Positions 7,069-14,953 of a stretch of DNA of 19,266 nucleotides are shown here, piece after piece. The notes beneath the pieces were generated by a model that searched no databases, was not told the origin of the DNA, and saw only the letters and a list, made by a program, of their open reading frames with translations. Source of the stretch: Clostridia bacterium. GTDB taxonomy: Bacteria; Bacillota; Clostridia; Christensenellales; Aristaeellaceae. The position numbers and the translations under genes are program-made. Within the stretch, counting starts at the first letter, position 1. Each line of letters begins with the position of its first letter. The DNA is taken from assembly GCA_009776385.1 (NCBI GenBank), contig WRFT01000006.1:1-19266 (forward strand), given 5' to 3'.

Positions 7069-9338
7069 CGCTCGATCATCTGACAGAGAATGACACCTGC
7101 CATTGCCTTACCTTCCAAACCTATCTCCCCCACGGGGCCTGCACAGGACGGGCAGCCGTTTTGGCAGGCGCAGTCGCTGACGATTGATAAAGACTGTTCC
7201 AACAACAGTTCACCGAGGGAAAACGCCTTGTCGGCCAGGCCGATGCCTCCGGGGTAATTATCGTAAATGAAAATAGTCGGCAGTTCCGTAAAGGAACCCT
7301 TTACCTGATAGACAACGGCTATGTCACGGGGTGAACACATTAAAAATAACGGCGCTGTTATCCTCAACAGATTGGCAATTCCAAGCATCCCGCCCTGCAG
7401 TGCGTCATTGGTATACGGTTGGGCCGCATCCAAGGGGAGCGTCCACCACATGGCTGTCGTATGCATATCCGTTTCGGGCAGGGTGATATGGCCGAATCCC
7501 AGGTTCTCACCCGTATCCAGCTTCATTTTTTTAAACATTTTTACAAGCGCCGTCACCTTTACTTCACCGCTGTGCCTGCGGATACCCCTCGCATTGGTAG
7601 TCTCTTCCGATATATCTAAAAGGCTTAAGCTGACATTTAAGTCCGCGTCCGTGTAATAATCGACGTTCACATGCCTTACATAGGCTTTACACGCGTCAAA
7701 ATCCAGCCGCTCCACTTGAAACTGCCGCCCTTCATGCATGTATATGGCGTTTTGATGAAGGAGCATTGGTACCGCGTAACGATCCATCTCGCCAATGACG
7801 AGCGGCCTCACCGCGTCGGTTATATCGATGATGACAAAATTTTCTGCCGAGGCGGAACGTAAGCTAATCTCCGATGCCGGAAAGTCTTCCGCGCTCCAAT
7901 AAAAACGGTTCTCCACGCGGCGCAAAATATCATTATTACAAAGATAATTTATCATTTCATCGGCGGAGTTGTTAATACCGAACGATTCGCCCGCTTCAAA
8001 GGGAAGCTCAAAGGCGGCGCATTTTAAATGACTTAACATAATATATAAGTTATCCGGGTTAATTAAGGCGTGTTCGGGAGATTGACTGAAGAAATAATCA
8101 GGATGCGATACAATGTATTGGTCTAAAGCCGCAGAAGAAGCGATGTAGAATATGATGGAAGCGGACTGCCTTCGGCCGGCGCGGCCCGATTGCTGCCACA
8201 GAGCGGCAATGGTCCCCGGATATCCGCATAAAACACACGCGTCGAGTGCGCCGATATCGACACCCAGTTCCAACGCATTGGTAGAAACCACCGCCTTTAC
8301 GGAACCATCCCGTAATCCGCGTTCGATATCCCGCCTTTCGGAAGGTAAATAACCGCCGCGGTAACCGCGCACGCGTTCAGCGTTGCCTAACACATCACGC
8401 GTGATATCTTTCAGGTGGCGTGTCAGAACCTCTAATTGAACGCGGCTCTTGCAAAAGGTAATGGTTTGAATGTTATTTTGAAGCAATGCGGATGCGATAC
8501 GCTCCGCTGTCTTCAGCACACCGACGCGAATACCAAGCTGCCTATTGATGACCTGCGGGTTGATGAAGACAAAATGCCGTTCACCCGACGGCGCCCCGTT
8601 TTTTTCAATCACCGTCACGGGACGTCCTGTCAGCAGGGAAGCCAGTTCTCCGGGGTTGGCAATGGTGGCGGAACACAAAATGAAACGCGGCTTACTGCGG
8701 TAGAAGGCGCATAACCTGATGAGCCTTCGCAATACGTTGGCAAGGTTACTGCCGAAAACCCCGCGGTACGCGTGAATTTCATCTATGACGATATACTGAA
8801 GGTTTTCAAACAACTTAACCCATTTGGTATGATGCGGCAGGATACCGCTGTGCAGCATGTCCGGATTGGTAACGACAATGTGGCCTGCCTGACGTATCGC
8901 ACGCCTGGCCGCCACAGGTGTATCACCGTCATAGGTATATGTTTTAATATCCGCGCCCATACCCTCGATGAGTTCATATAACTCATGCGCTTGGTCGGCA
9001 GCCAGGGCTTTGGTGGGAAATAAATACAGTGCGCGGGTATCCGGACGCGCCGTTATAGCGGATAAGACAGGCAGATTATAACAAAGCGTCTTTCCTGAAG
9101 CTGTGGGGGTGACAATAACCACGTCTTCTCCGCGTAAAACAGTCTCAATGGCTTCCGCTTGATGGCTATAGAGACGATGGATGCCTCTTTGCTTGAGAAG
9201 CGGTTGGATGCGTGTGTCTAAACCGAGCGGGAACTCACCATATACCGCGCTCTTTTGCGGCAATGTTTCCCAACGAACCACATCCCGCATGAAAAGCGAA
9301 TCCCGTTTTAATTGCTCCGCTAATTGTTCGACGTTCAT
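7065..9338 (-). CDS. mrfA: DEAD/DEAH-box DNA helicase MrfA (YprA) with DUF1998 zinc domain
   Basis: MrfA is a superfamily 2 ATP-dependent 3'-5' DNA helicase that, with MrfB, repairs mitomycin C lesions in Bacillus subtilis. The 757-residue length is close to its relatives. Motifs in order: Q-like LYSHQAEAI (56-64), Walker A TPTASGKT (77-84), DEIH Walker B (186-189), SAT (223-225), STNALELGVDIG (352-363) and QQSGRAGRR (382-390). The C-terminal part holds the DUF1998 region with a four-cysteine zinc site, CACQNGCPSC (Cys723, 725, 729, 732). The ATG at 9338 is chosen because AAGGAG lies 7 bases upstream; an in-frame GTG at 9344 would be only 1 base from that SD. The gene starts its own operon (mrfA-mrfB-TPR). 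Its promoter overlaps a LexA-like box. Confidence 0.93.
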   Translation of the reverse strand: MNVEQLAEQLKRDSLFMRDVVRWETLPQKSAVYGEFPLGLDTRIQPLLKQRGIHRLYSHQAEAIETVLRGEDVVIVTPTASGKTLCYNLPVLSAITARPDTRALYLFPTKALAADQAHELYELIEGMGADIKTYTYDGDTPVAARRAIRQAGHIVVTNPDMLHSGILPHHTKWVKLFENLQYIVIDEIHAYRGVFGSNLANVLRRLIRLCAFYRSKPRFILCSATIANPGELASLLTGRPVTVIEKNGAPSGERHFVFINPQVINRQLGIRVGVLKTAERIASALLQNNIQTITFCKSRVQLEVLTRHLKDITRDVLGNAERVRGYRGGYLPSERRDIERGLRDGSVKAVVSTNALELGVDIGALDACVLCGYPGTIAALWQQSGRAGRRQSASIIFYIASSAALDQYIVSHPDYFFSQSPEHALINPDNLYIMLSHLKCAAFELPFEAGESFGINNSADEMINYLCNNDILRRVENRFYWSAEDFPASEISLRSASAENFVIIDITDAVRPLVIGEMDRYAVPMLLHQNAIYMHEGRQFQVERLDFDACKAYVRHVNVDYYTDADLNVSLSLLDISEETTNARGIRRHSGEVKVTALVKMFKKMKLDTGENLGFGHITLPETDMHTTAMWWTLPLDAAQPYTNDALQGGMLGIANLLRITAPLFLMCSPRDIAVVYQVKGSFTELPTIFIYDNYPGGIGLADKAFSLGELLLEQSLSIVSDCACQNGCPSCAGPVGEIGLEGKAMAGVILCQMIER

Positions 9339-9345
9339 AGGCACT

Positions 9346-9351
9346 CTCCTT
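9346..9351 (-). promoter_or_regulatory. Ribosome binding site of mrfA
   Basis: AAGGAG on the minus strand with a 7-base gap to the ATG at 9338. The spacing rules out the upstream in-frame GTG at 9344 as the main start. Confidence 0.75.
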
Positions 9352-9364
9352 AAAGGGTGAACCT

Positions 9365-9393
9365 ATTATATCATGCGGTGCGGAAACCGGCAA
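9365..9393 (-). promoter_or_regulatory. Sigma-A type promoter of mrfA
   Basis: TTGCCG (9388-9393) and a perfect TATAAT (9365-9370) are separated by 17 bases on the minus strand. Transcription would start near 9358, leaving a leader of about 20 bases before the mrfA ATG. The -35 hexamer shares three bases with the LexA-like box at 9391-9404. Confidence 0.75.
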
Positions 9394-9404
9394 ACATATA
9401 TTCG
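9391..9404 (-). promoter_or_regulatory. Candidate LexA (SOS) operator over the mrfA -35 element
   Basis: The minus strand reads CGAATATATGTTTG. Compared with the Gram-positive LexA box CGAACRNRYGTTYG/C, the left half-site has one change (T for C at position 5) and the right half-site keeps GTTTG. The box overlaps the -35 hexamer, the expected place for a repressor of a DNA-repair operon. No lexA gene is in the window and one degenerate match could be chance, so this is a candidate only. Confidence 0.45.
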
Positions 9405-9423
9405 CCTGTCCCGGGCTTAATAT

Positions 9424-9445
9424 ACTCAGCGGTATGGCACTGAGT
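9424..9445 (-). terminator. Possible weak terminator hairpin after clpC
   Basis: ACTCAGCG and CACTGAGT form an 8-pair stem (one G-U on the RNA) around a 6-base loop, 10 bases after the clpC stop. There is no true U-run behind it, only ATATTAA on the minus strand, so it may be a weak terminator or simply an mRNA 3' structure. Confidence 0.3.
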
Positions 9446-9454
9446 CCGCAGTGT

Positions 9455-11938
9455 TTAATTATCCGGAACGGACGTTGTTTCTGCCGGGTTTTGGATGGGG
9501 CCGACACGTTCAAACGTTATTTTCTCATTTGAAACGCCTAGCTTAACCTGATCGCCCAGTGTGATGCGTCCGCCGATGATCTCTTCACTTAACGCGTCTT
9601 CAACGGATGTTTGAATTACGCGGCGTAAAGGTCTTGCGCCGTATACGGGATCGTAGCCTTTCTGCGCTAAAAACTTGGTGACTTCATCGGAATAGGACAG
9701 CTTCATATCTTGCTCAGCCAGTCTCTTGGCGACATCCTTTAGCATAAGCGCCGCGATTTGAAGTATTTCCTCTTCGGATAAAGCGTGAAAAACGATGAGT
9801 TCATCCACGCGGTTGATAAACTCGGGCTTGAAAATATCTTTGACCTGCTTGATGACCTGTTCCTTCATGGTTTCATAGGAGCGAACCGAATCGATGACGC
9901 TACCAAAACCTAAAGCGCGCGATTGACTGATTTGTGAAGCGCCGGCATTAGATGTCATGACGATGATTGTATTTTTAAAGTTAACGACGCGGCCGGTGTT
10001 GTCCGTCAAGCGTCCGTCTTCCATAATTTGAAGCAGAATGTTAAAGACATCCGGATGCGCCTTTTCTACCTCATCCAACAAGATGACGCAATAAGGCTTG
10101 CGCCTGACCGCCTCGGTTAACTGACCGCCTTCCTCATAGCCGACGTATCCGGGAGGAGAGCCGACCAGCCTTGAAACGCTGTGCTTTTCCATATATTCGG
10201 ACATATCCACACGCACCAGCGTGTTTTCATCCCCAAACACCGCCTCGCCCAACGCGCGGCACAGCTCCGTTTTACCAACGCCCGTAGGACCTAAAAAAAT
10301 GAAAGAACCAATCGGCCGCTTTGGATTTTGCAGCCCCGCTCTGGCGCGCCTCAAGGAGCGGCTGACCGCGCTGATTGCCTCGTTTTGCCCGATAACCCTG
10401 GTATGTAAAAGATCCTCCAGATGCAGGAACTTTTCCGATTCGGACTGTGTCATCTTCTTAACAGGTACGCCTGTCCAACTGGAAACGATTTGCGCGATAT
10501 CCTCGTCCGTTACCTCCAGTGCAGACTCGCTTTGCGTTTTTTCCCATATCTCCCGCTTGTGGGCGATTTCCTGTTTGATCAAGCGTTCCTGATCGCGGAA
10601 TGAAGCCGCCTTCTCGAAATTTTGATGTGCTATCGCCTCTTTTTTTTCATTGACAATCGCGTCTAACTTCTCCTCCTGCGCCTTCATATCAGGCGGCGCG
10701 ATATATGACTTAATACGCACGCGGGATGCGGCTTCATCCATCAAGTCAATGGCCTTATCGGGCAGGAAACGATCGGAGATATAACGGTCCGCCAGATGAA
10801 CGGCAGCCGAAAGAGCCTCGTCCGTGATATGCACTTTATGATGCGCTTCGTACTTGTCCCTAATTCCCTTTAAGATATCCAGCGATTCGGATATGCTTGG
10901 CTCGCCAACCTTAACCTGTTGAAAGCGCCGTTCCAGCGCCGCGTCTTTTTCAAAGTTCTTGCGAAACTCATCTAATGTCGTAGCGCCAATGCATTGAATT
11001 TCACCGCGTGCCAACGCGGGTTTGATAATGTTTGCGGCATCCATGGAACCCTCCGCCCTGCCGGCGCCTACGAGCGTATGTATTTCATCGATGAATAAAA
11101 TAATATTACCGGCATTTTTAATTTCGGCGATGGCGTTCTTTAAGCGTTCCTCAAACTCTCCCCTATACTTGCTTCCGGCAACCAAACTGCCGATATCCAG
11201 TGAAAAGATACGGCGCCCCTTAAGAATTTCGGGTATGGTTCCCTGCATAATCCTTTGTGCTAATCCCTCCACGACGGCTGATTTCCCAACGCCCGGCTCC
11301 CCGATTAAAACCGGATTGTTCTTGGTTCGCCGGCTTAAAATTTGAATGATCCGCTCTATTTCCATATCACGGCCCACGACAGGGTCCAGTTCATCCTGCC
11401 CGGCGGCTTGCGTTAAATCGCGCCCGTATTTCATCAACGCTTCGCCCGGTTTATCGCCGGAACGCTTGTCCTGAGTCTTCTCATCCTCACTGCGATGGCT
11501 GCTTAAGGCGTTAACAATGTTTGATTGCGCTTTATCCAAATCGACCTTAAACTCTTTGAGGAGCTGCGCCGCCACTCCGTCCCGCTCGGCCAGTAACGCC
11601 AACCATAAATGCTCTGCCCCTATATAAGCATGACCCATGCGCCTGGATTCAATGACGCTTGATTCCAGTATCTTTTTTACCCGCGGCGTTAATTCAATAC
11701 TCGTTACGGGTTTTGGGTTTTCCTGTGATGCCGCGGCTATCTTTAAATAAGCCAAGACATTATCGAATGATATATCATCGCTGCACAGGAGCTTGATTAT
11801 TTCATCGCCGGATTCCTTTAATAAACCCAGCAGGAGATGCTCTGTGCCCTCGTACCGATGCCCCAGCATGACAGCGCTTTTTTGTGCGGTCTCCAGCGCG
11901 CGTTGAGCGCGTTGCGTGAATCTTCCGAAGATTTGCAT
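9455..11938 (-). CDS. clpC: ATP-dependent Clp protease ATP-binding subunit ClpC
   Basis: ClpC is the Hsp100 AAA+ unfoldase that feeds substrates, including arginine-phosphorylated proteins, to ClpP. At 827 residues it is full length. The N domain begins MQIFGRFTQRAQRALETAQ and has the two repeat halves (about 1-70 and 80-145). The first AAA+ module carries Walker A GEPGVGKS (213-220) and Walker B LFIDE (281-285). The middle domain (about 405-465) contains a UVR-like segment, LDAIVNEKKEAIAHQNFEKA. The second module carries GPTGVGKT (550-557), LLDEVEKAHPDVFN (620-633) and the C-terminal YDPVYGARPLRR (762-773). The start lies 3 bases after the mcsB stop, with GGGAGG inside the end of mcsB. It is the last gene of the CtsR-controlled operon. 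Confidence 0.97.
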   Translation of the reverse strand: MQIFGRFTQRAQRALETAQKSAVMLGHRYEGTEHLLLGLLKESGDEIIKLLCSDDISFDNVLAYLKIAAASQENPKPVTSIELTPRVKKILESSVIESRRMGHAYIGAEHLWLALLAERDGVAAQLLKEFKVDLDKAQSNIVNALSSHRSEDEKTQDKRSGDKPGEALMKYGRDLTQAAGQDELDPVVGRDMEIERIIQILSRRTKNNPVLIGEPGVGKSAVVEGLAQRIMQGTIPEILKGRRIFSLDIGSLVAGSKYRGEFEERLKNAIAEIKNAGNIILFIDEIHTLVGAGRAEGSMDAANIIKPALARGEIQCIGATTLDEFRKNFEKDAALERRFQQVKVGEPSISESLDILKGIRDKYEAHHKVHITDEALSAAVHLADRYISDRFLPDKAIDLMDEAASRVRIKSYIAPPDMKAQEEKLDAIVNEKKEAIAHQNFEKAASFRDQERLIKQEIAHKREIWEKTQSESALEVTDEDIAQIVSSWTGVPVKKMTQSESEKFLHLEDLLHTRVIGQNEAISAVSRSLRRARAGLQNPKRPIGSFIFLGPTGVGKTELCRALGEAVFGDENTLVRVDMSEYMEKHSVSRLVGSPPGYVGYEEGGQLTEAVRRKPYCVILLDEVEKAHPDVFNILLQIMEDGRLTDNTGRVVNFKNTIIVMTSNAGASQISQSRALGFGSVIDSVRSYETMKEQVIKQVKDIFKPEFINRVDELIVFHALSEEEILQIAALMLKDVAKRLAEQDMKLSYSDEVTKFLAQKGYDPVYGARPLRRVIQTSVEDALSEEIIGGRITLGDQVKLGVSNEKITFERVGPIQNPAETTSVPDN

Positions 11939-11941
11939 AGA

Positions 11942-12958
11942 TTACCTCCCGTTATTCCTTCTGGATAAATGCCTGCGTATCCGCGCGCATCGTCTTTCAT
12001 CTAACCGATCACCCGTAACAGGACTGCCTGCCCATTTCATCACATGCGCATCCTGAGCATCTTCCAAGAGTATGTCCGCGCTATCCATCGTCACGGGCAA
12101 TCTGCCTAAGGAGATGCCTAACCTTAAGTTTGACCAATGTGACAGGAACTCTTTTTGCGGCATGCTTCTTGAGTATTTTAAAAGCCCGTAAGAACGGAAA
12201 ATTTGGTCTTCCGTTTTGACCGGTTCCATTGTATGGGCCTTTAGACGCAAGGCGCGCTCCATGTCGATTAGTTTATCGCCGACTGTCAGTACCGCACGAA
12301 TAATTTCTTCTTCCGTACGGCCGAGTGTCGCTTGATTACTGATCTGGTACAGATGACCTAACGCCTCGCTGCCCTCGCCATATATCCCCCGTATAATTAA
12401 CCCCAGTTTCGCGACAGTTTGATTGACGATGCCCATTTGTTTATCGGCTGTCAGCATGGGTAAATGAAGCATTAAGGATGCGCGCATACCCGTCCCCGCG
12501 TTAGTCGGGCAGGCTGTCAGATATCCAAGTTTCGTGTCAAACGCGAAACGAACATGCTTTTGAAGCGCGTCTTCTATCCGGTAAATCATCAACGCGGAGT
12601 TACTTAGATCCTCTCCGGCTGCAATGGCTTGGATGCGCAGATGATCTTCCTCGTTCATCATGATGGACACCTGTTCATCTTTACGTATATAAGCCGAGCC
12701 GGTTTCGCTTTTACGAATTAAATCAAAGCTGATTAAATGCTTTTCAGCCAGATAATATCTTTCCACATCGTCCATTTCATTCATGCGGTATAGAATGTAA
12801 TCCGCTTGCGCGTTTTCTGCTGACAATGCTTCCAGCGTACGCTGCGAACATGATTCCGCCGAACGTGCCGTTTCCCCGGGTGAAAAGGGTAAATCTTCGT
12901 AGTTGCGCGCTAAACGAATTCTGGAGGAGACCACGACATCCCGCTTTGATGTGTTCAA
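11942..12958 (-). CDS. mcsB: Protein arginine kinase McsB
   Basis: McsB is a phosphagen-kinase-fold enzyme that phosphorylates arginine residues of proteins, including CtsR, and so marks clients for ClpCP. At 338 residues it is near the usual 350-360. It has SSRIRLARN (11-19), the catalytic-glutamate region MNEEDHLRI (101-109), CPTNAGTGMRASLMLHLP (150-167) and YGEGSEALGHLYQISNQATL (193-212), which are the hallmark blocks of the family. It begins with TTG at 12958, overlapping the mcsA stop as TTGA, with GGAGG nine bases upstream, so it is probably translated by coupling. It lies between mcsA and clpC, the standard order in this operon. Confidence 0.96.
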   Translation of the reverse strand: MNTSKRDVVVSSRIRLARNYEDLPFSPGETARSAESCSQRTLEALSAENAQADYILYRMNEMDDVERYYLAEKHLISFDLIRKSETGSAYIRKDEQVSIMMNEEDHLRIQAIAAGEDLSNSALMIYRIEDALQKHVRFAFDTKLGYLTACPTNAGTGMRASLMLHLPMLTADKQMGIVNQTVAKLGLIIRGIYGEGSEALGHLYQISNQATLGRTEEEIIRAVLTVGDKLIDMERALRLKAHTMEPVKTEDQIFRSYGLLKYSRSMPQKEFLSHWSNLRLGISLGRLPVTMDSADILLEDAQDAHVMKWAGSPVTGDRLDERRCARIRRHLSRRNNGR

Positions 12959-13449
12959 ACGCCGCCACCCTCCTTGGTTAACTCCTTAAGTTGATCACGG
13001 TAAACAGCGGCGTCTTCGAAATTTTCATCCCGAACCGCCTCATCCAAACGGTTACGCAGCGCCGAAATAGCATCCATTCGTTCCTGCTCCTCACGAGACA
13101 TAAAGGGGACTCGTCCGCGGTGCTGGCTGTTTACATGGATACGCAATAGAATTGGTTTGAGCGGTTCTTCAAAATCCTGATAGCACTGCGCGCAACCCAG
13201 TTTCATTGTGTCTTTAAACTGTTTATAAGTCATACCGCAACGCGTGCATTGGTATTTTTCTTTTTCTTCTTTAGCCGTAATCAGTGCCGAAAAAAGCGCC
13301 GCGTGGAGGGTTTGTATATCACCCTTGACGAAGCTCATCTTTAGTTTTTCCATGCATTCACTGCAAAAATGTTTTTGCGTGTTTTGCCCGTTTATAACAA
13401 GCGACAGAAGTATGGTCGCCTCGTTTTTCTTACATTCTTCACACAACAT
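12955..13449 (-). CDS. mcsA: McsA, zinc-binding activator of McsB
   Basis: McsA is a small zinc-finger protein that activates the McsB arginine kinase and helps deliver clients to ClpC. The 164-residue sequence has four CxxC pairs: Cys3/Cys6, Cys29/Cys32, Cys68/Cys71 and Cys86/Cys89. They are followed by a C-terminal UVR motif (about 122-157, RMDAISALRNRLDEAVRDENFEDAAVYRDQL), a helical hairpin shared with UvrB/UvrC and ClpC. The ATG at 13449 overlaps the end of ctsR by 11 bases, with AAAGGAGA upstream inside ctsR. All eight metal-binding cysteines appear intact. Confidence 0.95.
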   Translation of the reverse strand: MLCEECKKNEATILLSLVINGQNTQKHFCSECMEKLKMSFVKGDIQTLHAALFSALITAKEEKEKYQCTRCGMTYKQFKDTMKLGCAQCYQDFEEPLKPILLRIHVNSQHRGRVPFMSREEQERMDAISALRNRLDEAVRDENFEDAAVYRDQLKELTKEGGGV

Positions 13450-13954
13450 TCGGATTCATCTCCTTTCGGATACTCATTTCATAAGGCGGCGTATAGTCTT
13501 GCAGGGCATGTACCAGCATACACCGCAGTATTCTGGCACGCAAGGCATCTTTTACAGGGGGTGGCAACGGTACCGACAACGCCGACGCCGAAATTGCGCA
13601 GGAAAGCATTTTAGCCTGATGCAAGTTGATGATGCCTCCGTCCGCCAACTGCTTTATGAGCCTTGACGCCTCCAGTTCCCCTATCGATTCCCCGATTCTG
13701 TTTAAAAGCGAACGGAAATACTGACCCGCGCTTAGCGGTTTCATGCGTGTAATGCGTATATACCCGCCTCCCCCGCGCCGGCTTTCGGTTATGTATCCGT
13801 GATCTACCGTGAACCTCGTGGACAGCACATAGTTAATTTGAGATGGGACACAACCAAAATAGGCCGCCAGTTCATTCCGCTTCAGCTCAACCTCTTGCTC
13901 TTCTTCTTCCAGCATCGCCTTGATAAACCGTTCAATTGCATCGCTGATACGCAT
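13439..13954 (-). CDS. ctsR: Transcriptional repressor CtsR
   Basis: CtsR is the dimeric winged-HTH repressor of class III heat-shock genes and acts as a protein thermosensor. From the ATG at 13954 it has 171 residues and begins MRISDAIERFIKAMLEE, matching the family start. The HTH is VELKRNELAAYFGCVPSQINYVLSTRF (22-48), and the glycine-rich heat-sensing wing is ESRRGGGGYIRITRM (57-71). The wing arginines are the sort of site McsB can phosphorylate. The frame extends to an ATG at 13981, but that codon sits inside the CtsR operator and has no SD, so the later start is preferred; its own SD (AAAGG) is 13 bases away, a long gap. First gene of ctsR-mcsA-mcsB-clpC. Confidence 0.94.
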   Translation of the reverse strand: MRISDAIERFIKAMLEEEEQEVELKRNELAAYFGCVPSQINYVLSTRFTVDHGYITESRRGGGGYIRITRMKPLSAGQYFRSLLNRIGESIGELEASRLIKQLADGGIINLHQAKMLSCAISASALSVPLPPPVKDALRARILRCMLVHALQDYTPPYEMSIRKEMNPNVV

Positions 13955-13972
13955 TCGCCATCGCCAACCTTT

Positions 13973-13989
13973 GTTGACCATCTTTGACC
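13973..13989 (-). promoter_or_regulatory. CtsR operator at the head of the ctsR operon
   Basis: The minus strand reads GGTCAAAGATGGTCAAC, a direct heptad repeat separated by GAT. The known CtsR box is RGTCAAANANRGTCAAA; only the last base differs. It lies at and just after the predicted transcription start, 19 bases before the ctsR ATG, so bound CtsR would block initiation. This indicates autoregulation of the whole Clp operon. Confidence 0.9.
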
Positions 13990-13995
13990 ATTCTT

Positions 13996-14025
13996 ATTTT
14001 AACATACCCGAGCGGTTTAAGGCAA
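13996..14025 (-). promoter_or_regulatory. Sigma-A type promoter of ctsR-mcsA-mcsB-clpC
   Basis: TTGCCT (14020-14025) and TAAAAT (13996-14001) on the minus strand are 18 bases apart, with 4 and 5 of 6 consensus matches. Initiation would fall within the CtsR operator. Confidence 0.6.
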
Positions 14026-14045
14026 TAGGAGAACCTGCCGAATGA

Positions 14046-14074
14046 TTGACACACGAGCGGCTATTTATTATGAT
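14046..14074 (+). promoter_or_regulatory. Strong sigma-A type promoter of purC
   Basis: A perfect TTGACA (14046-14051) is followed after 17 bases by TATGAT (14069-14074). Transcription would begin near 14081, leaving an mRNA leader of about 90 bases before the purC ATG. It is back to back with the ctsR promoter, whose -35 lies about 20 bases away. Confidence 0.8.
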
Positions 14075-14093
14075 GGAAAAGCGCCGCCGAACC

Positions 14094-14117
14094 CCATCTC
14101 CGTTTAGACGGGAATGG
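14094..14117 (+). other. Hairpin in the purC mRNA leader
   Basis: CCATCTCCGT and ACGGGAATGG can pair across a TTAG loop to give a 10-pair stem with one C-A mismatch and one G-U pair. It starts about 13 bases after the predicted transcript start. It is followed by TAAAACCC rather than a U-run, so it is not an intrinsic terminator. It does not look like a purine or other riboswitch that I recognise. Confidence 0.35.
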
Positions 14118-14170
14118 TAAAACCCAATCGATAAACGAAGGCGACTTTGATATAAGGAGCGGTTACGCCG

Positions 14171-14881
14171 ATGCAAAAACTCGATCTCTTGTATGAAGGC
14201 CGTACAAAACGGATTTTCGCTTCTGAAAATCCTGACGAAATCATCATCGCGTTTTTGGATAACACGACGGCGTATAGGGGGCTTAAAAAGAGTTTTATTC
14301 CCGGAAAGGGTGCGGTGAACAACCGAATATCAAACCACCTCATGCGAAAAATAGCCGGGCTCGGCATACCCACGCATTTTATCAAAGAAATAAACGATCA
14401 TGAAACATGTGTCGTCAAAGCGGATATTATCCCCATTGCCGTGGTTGTCAGGAATATCGCGGCGGGTTCACTCGCCGAGCGTTTAGGTCTGCCGGAAGGC
14501 ATGGCGTTTGATAAACCCATCATCGAGTATTATTATAAAGACGCCAGTTTAGGCAACCCTATGATTAACGAATACCACATCACCACGTTGGCTTGGGCTA
14601 CGGAAGAAGAGCTTAAAACCGTCGCTGATTATTCCTTGCGCGTGAATATGTTTTTATCCGCTTATCTGATAGACCTAGGTATCGCACTGATCGATTTAAA
14701 ATTGGAGTTTGGTAAGAACAAGCATGGAGATATTCTGCTCGCCGATGAGATATCTCCCGATTCATGCCGTTTATGGGATACCAAGACGCACGAACGGTTG
14801 GATAAAGACCGTTTCCGCCTCGATTTGGATGATGTAGAGGATGCGTACCGCGAAATACTGAGGCGTTTACTCGGAAACTAG
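14171..14881 (+). CDS. purC: Phosphoribosylaminoimidazole-succinocarboxamide synthase
   Basis: PurC (SAICAR synthetase) joins CAIR and aspartate with ATP in purine synthesis. The 236-residue length is typical of the bacterial single-domain form. Seen motifs are LLYEGRTKRIF (6-16), the phosphate-loop segment NTTAYRG...GKGAVNNRIS (31-54), VVVRNIAAGSLAERLG (91-106), ALIDLKLEFG (172-181) and LADEISPDSCRLWD (190-203). One normally acidic position, the Glu of the P-x-E-VVVRN block, is Ala90 here. The ATG at 14171 follows AAGGAG by 11 bases. The gene stands alone, divergent from ctsR; no other pur gene is in the window, so it is either monocistronic or a separated part of the pathway. Confidence 0.96.
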   Translation: MQKLDLLYEGRTKRIFASENPDEIIIAFLDNTTAYRGLKKSFIPGKGAVNNRISNHLMRKIAGLGIPTHFIKEINDHETCVVKADIIPIAVVVRNIAAGSLAERLGLPEGMAFDKPIIEYYYKDASLGNPMINEYHITTLAWATEEELKTVADYSLRVNMFLSAYLIDLGIALIDLKLEFGKNKHGDILLADEISPDSCRLWDTKTHERLDKDRFRLDLDDVEDAYREILRRLLGN

Positions 14882-14953
14882 CGATAAATCCGGTTTCAAC
14901 AACGGACAAGACAATCGTTTGCTTCTACTTGTTACATAAATATGAAAATTATA

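Noticed and set aside
12129..12135. Single CtsR-like heptad (GGTCAAA on the minus strand) inside mcsB
   Set aside because: Only one half of the direct repeat is present and it is deep inside a coding region.
13955..13981. N-terminal extension MVNKGWRWR of CtsR
   Set aside because: The ATG at 13981 sits in the CtsR operator, lacks an SD and adds residues not seen in the family.
14038..14092. CCGAAT and CCGAAC motifs resembling PurR boxes upstream of purC
   Set aside because: The AT-rich flanks of the PurBox are missing, one core is imperfect, and spacing and orientation do not fit the known paired arrangement; six-base cores occur by chance.
14104..14385. Minus-strand open frame of 93 codons over the purC start
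   Set aside because: Antisense to conserved PurC residues and runs against a strong purC promoter; no support.
14871..14900. GAAAC/GTTTC repeat around the purC stop as a terminator
   Set aside because: Only five pairs with a loop of about 14 bases and no U-run follow.
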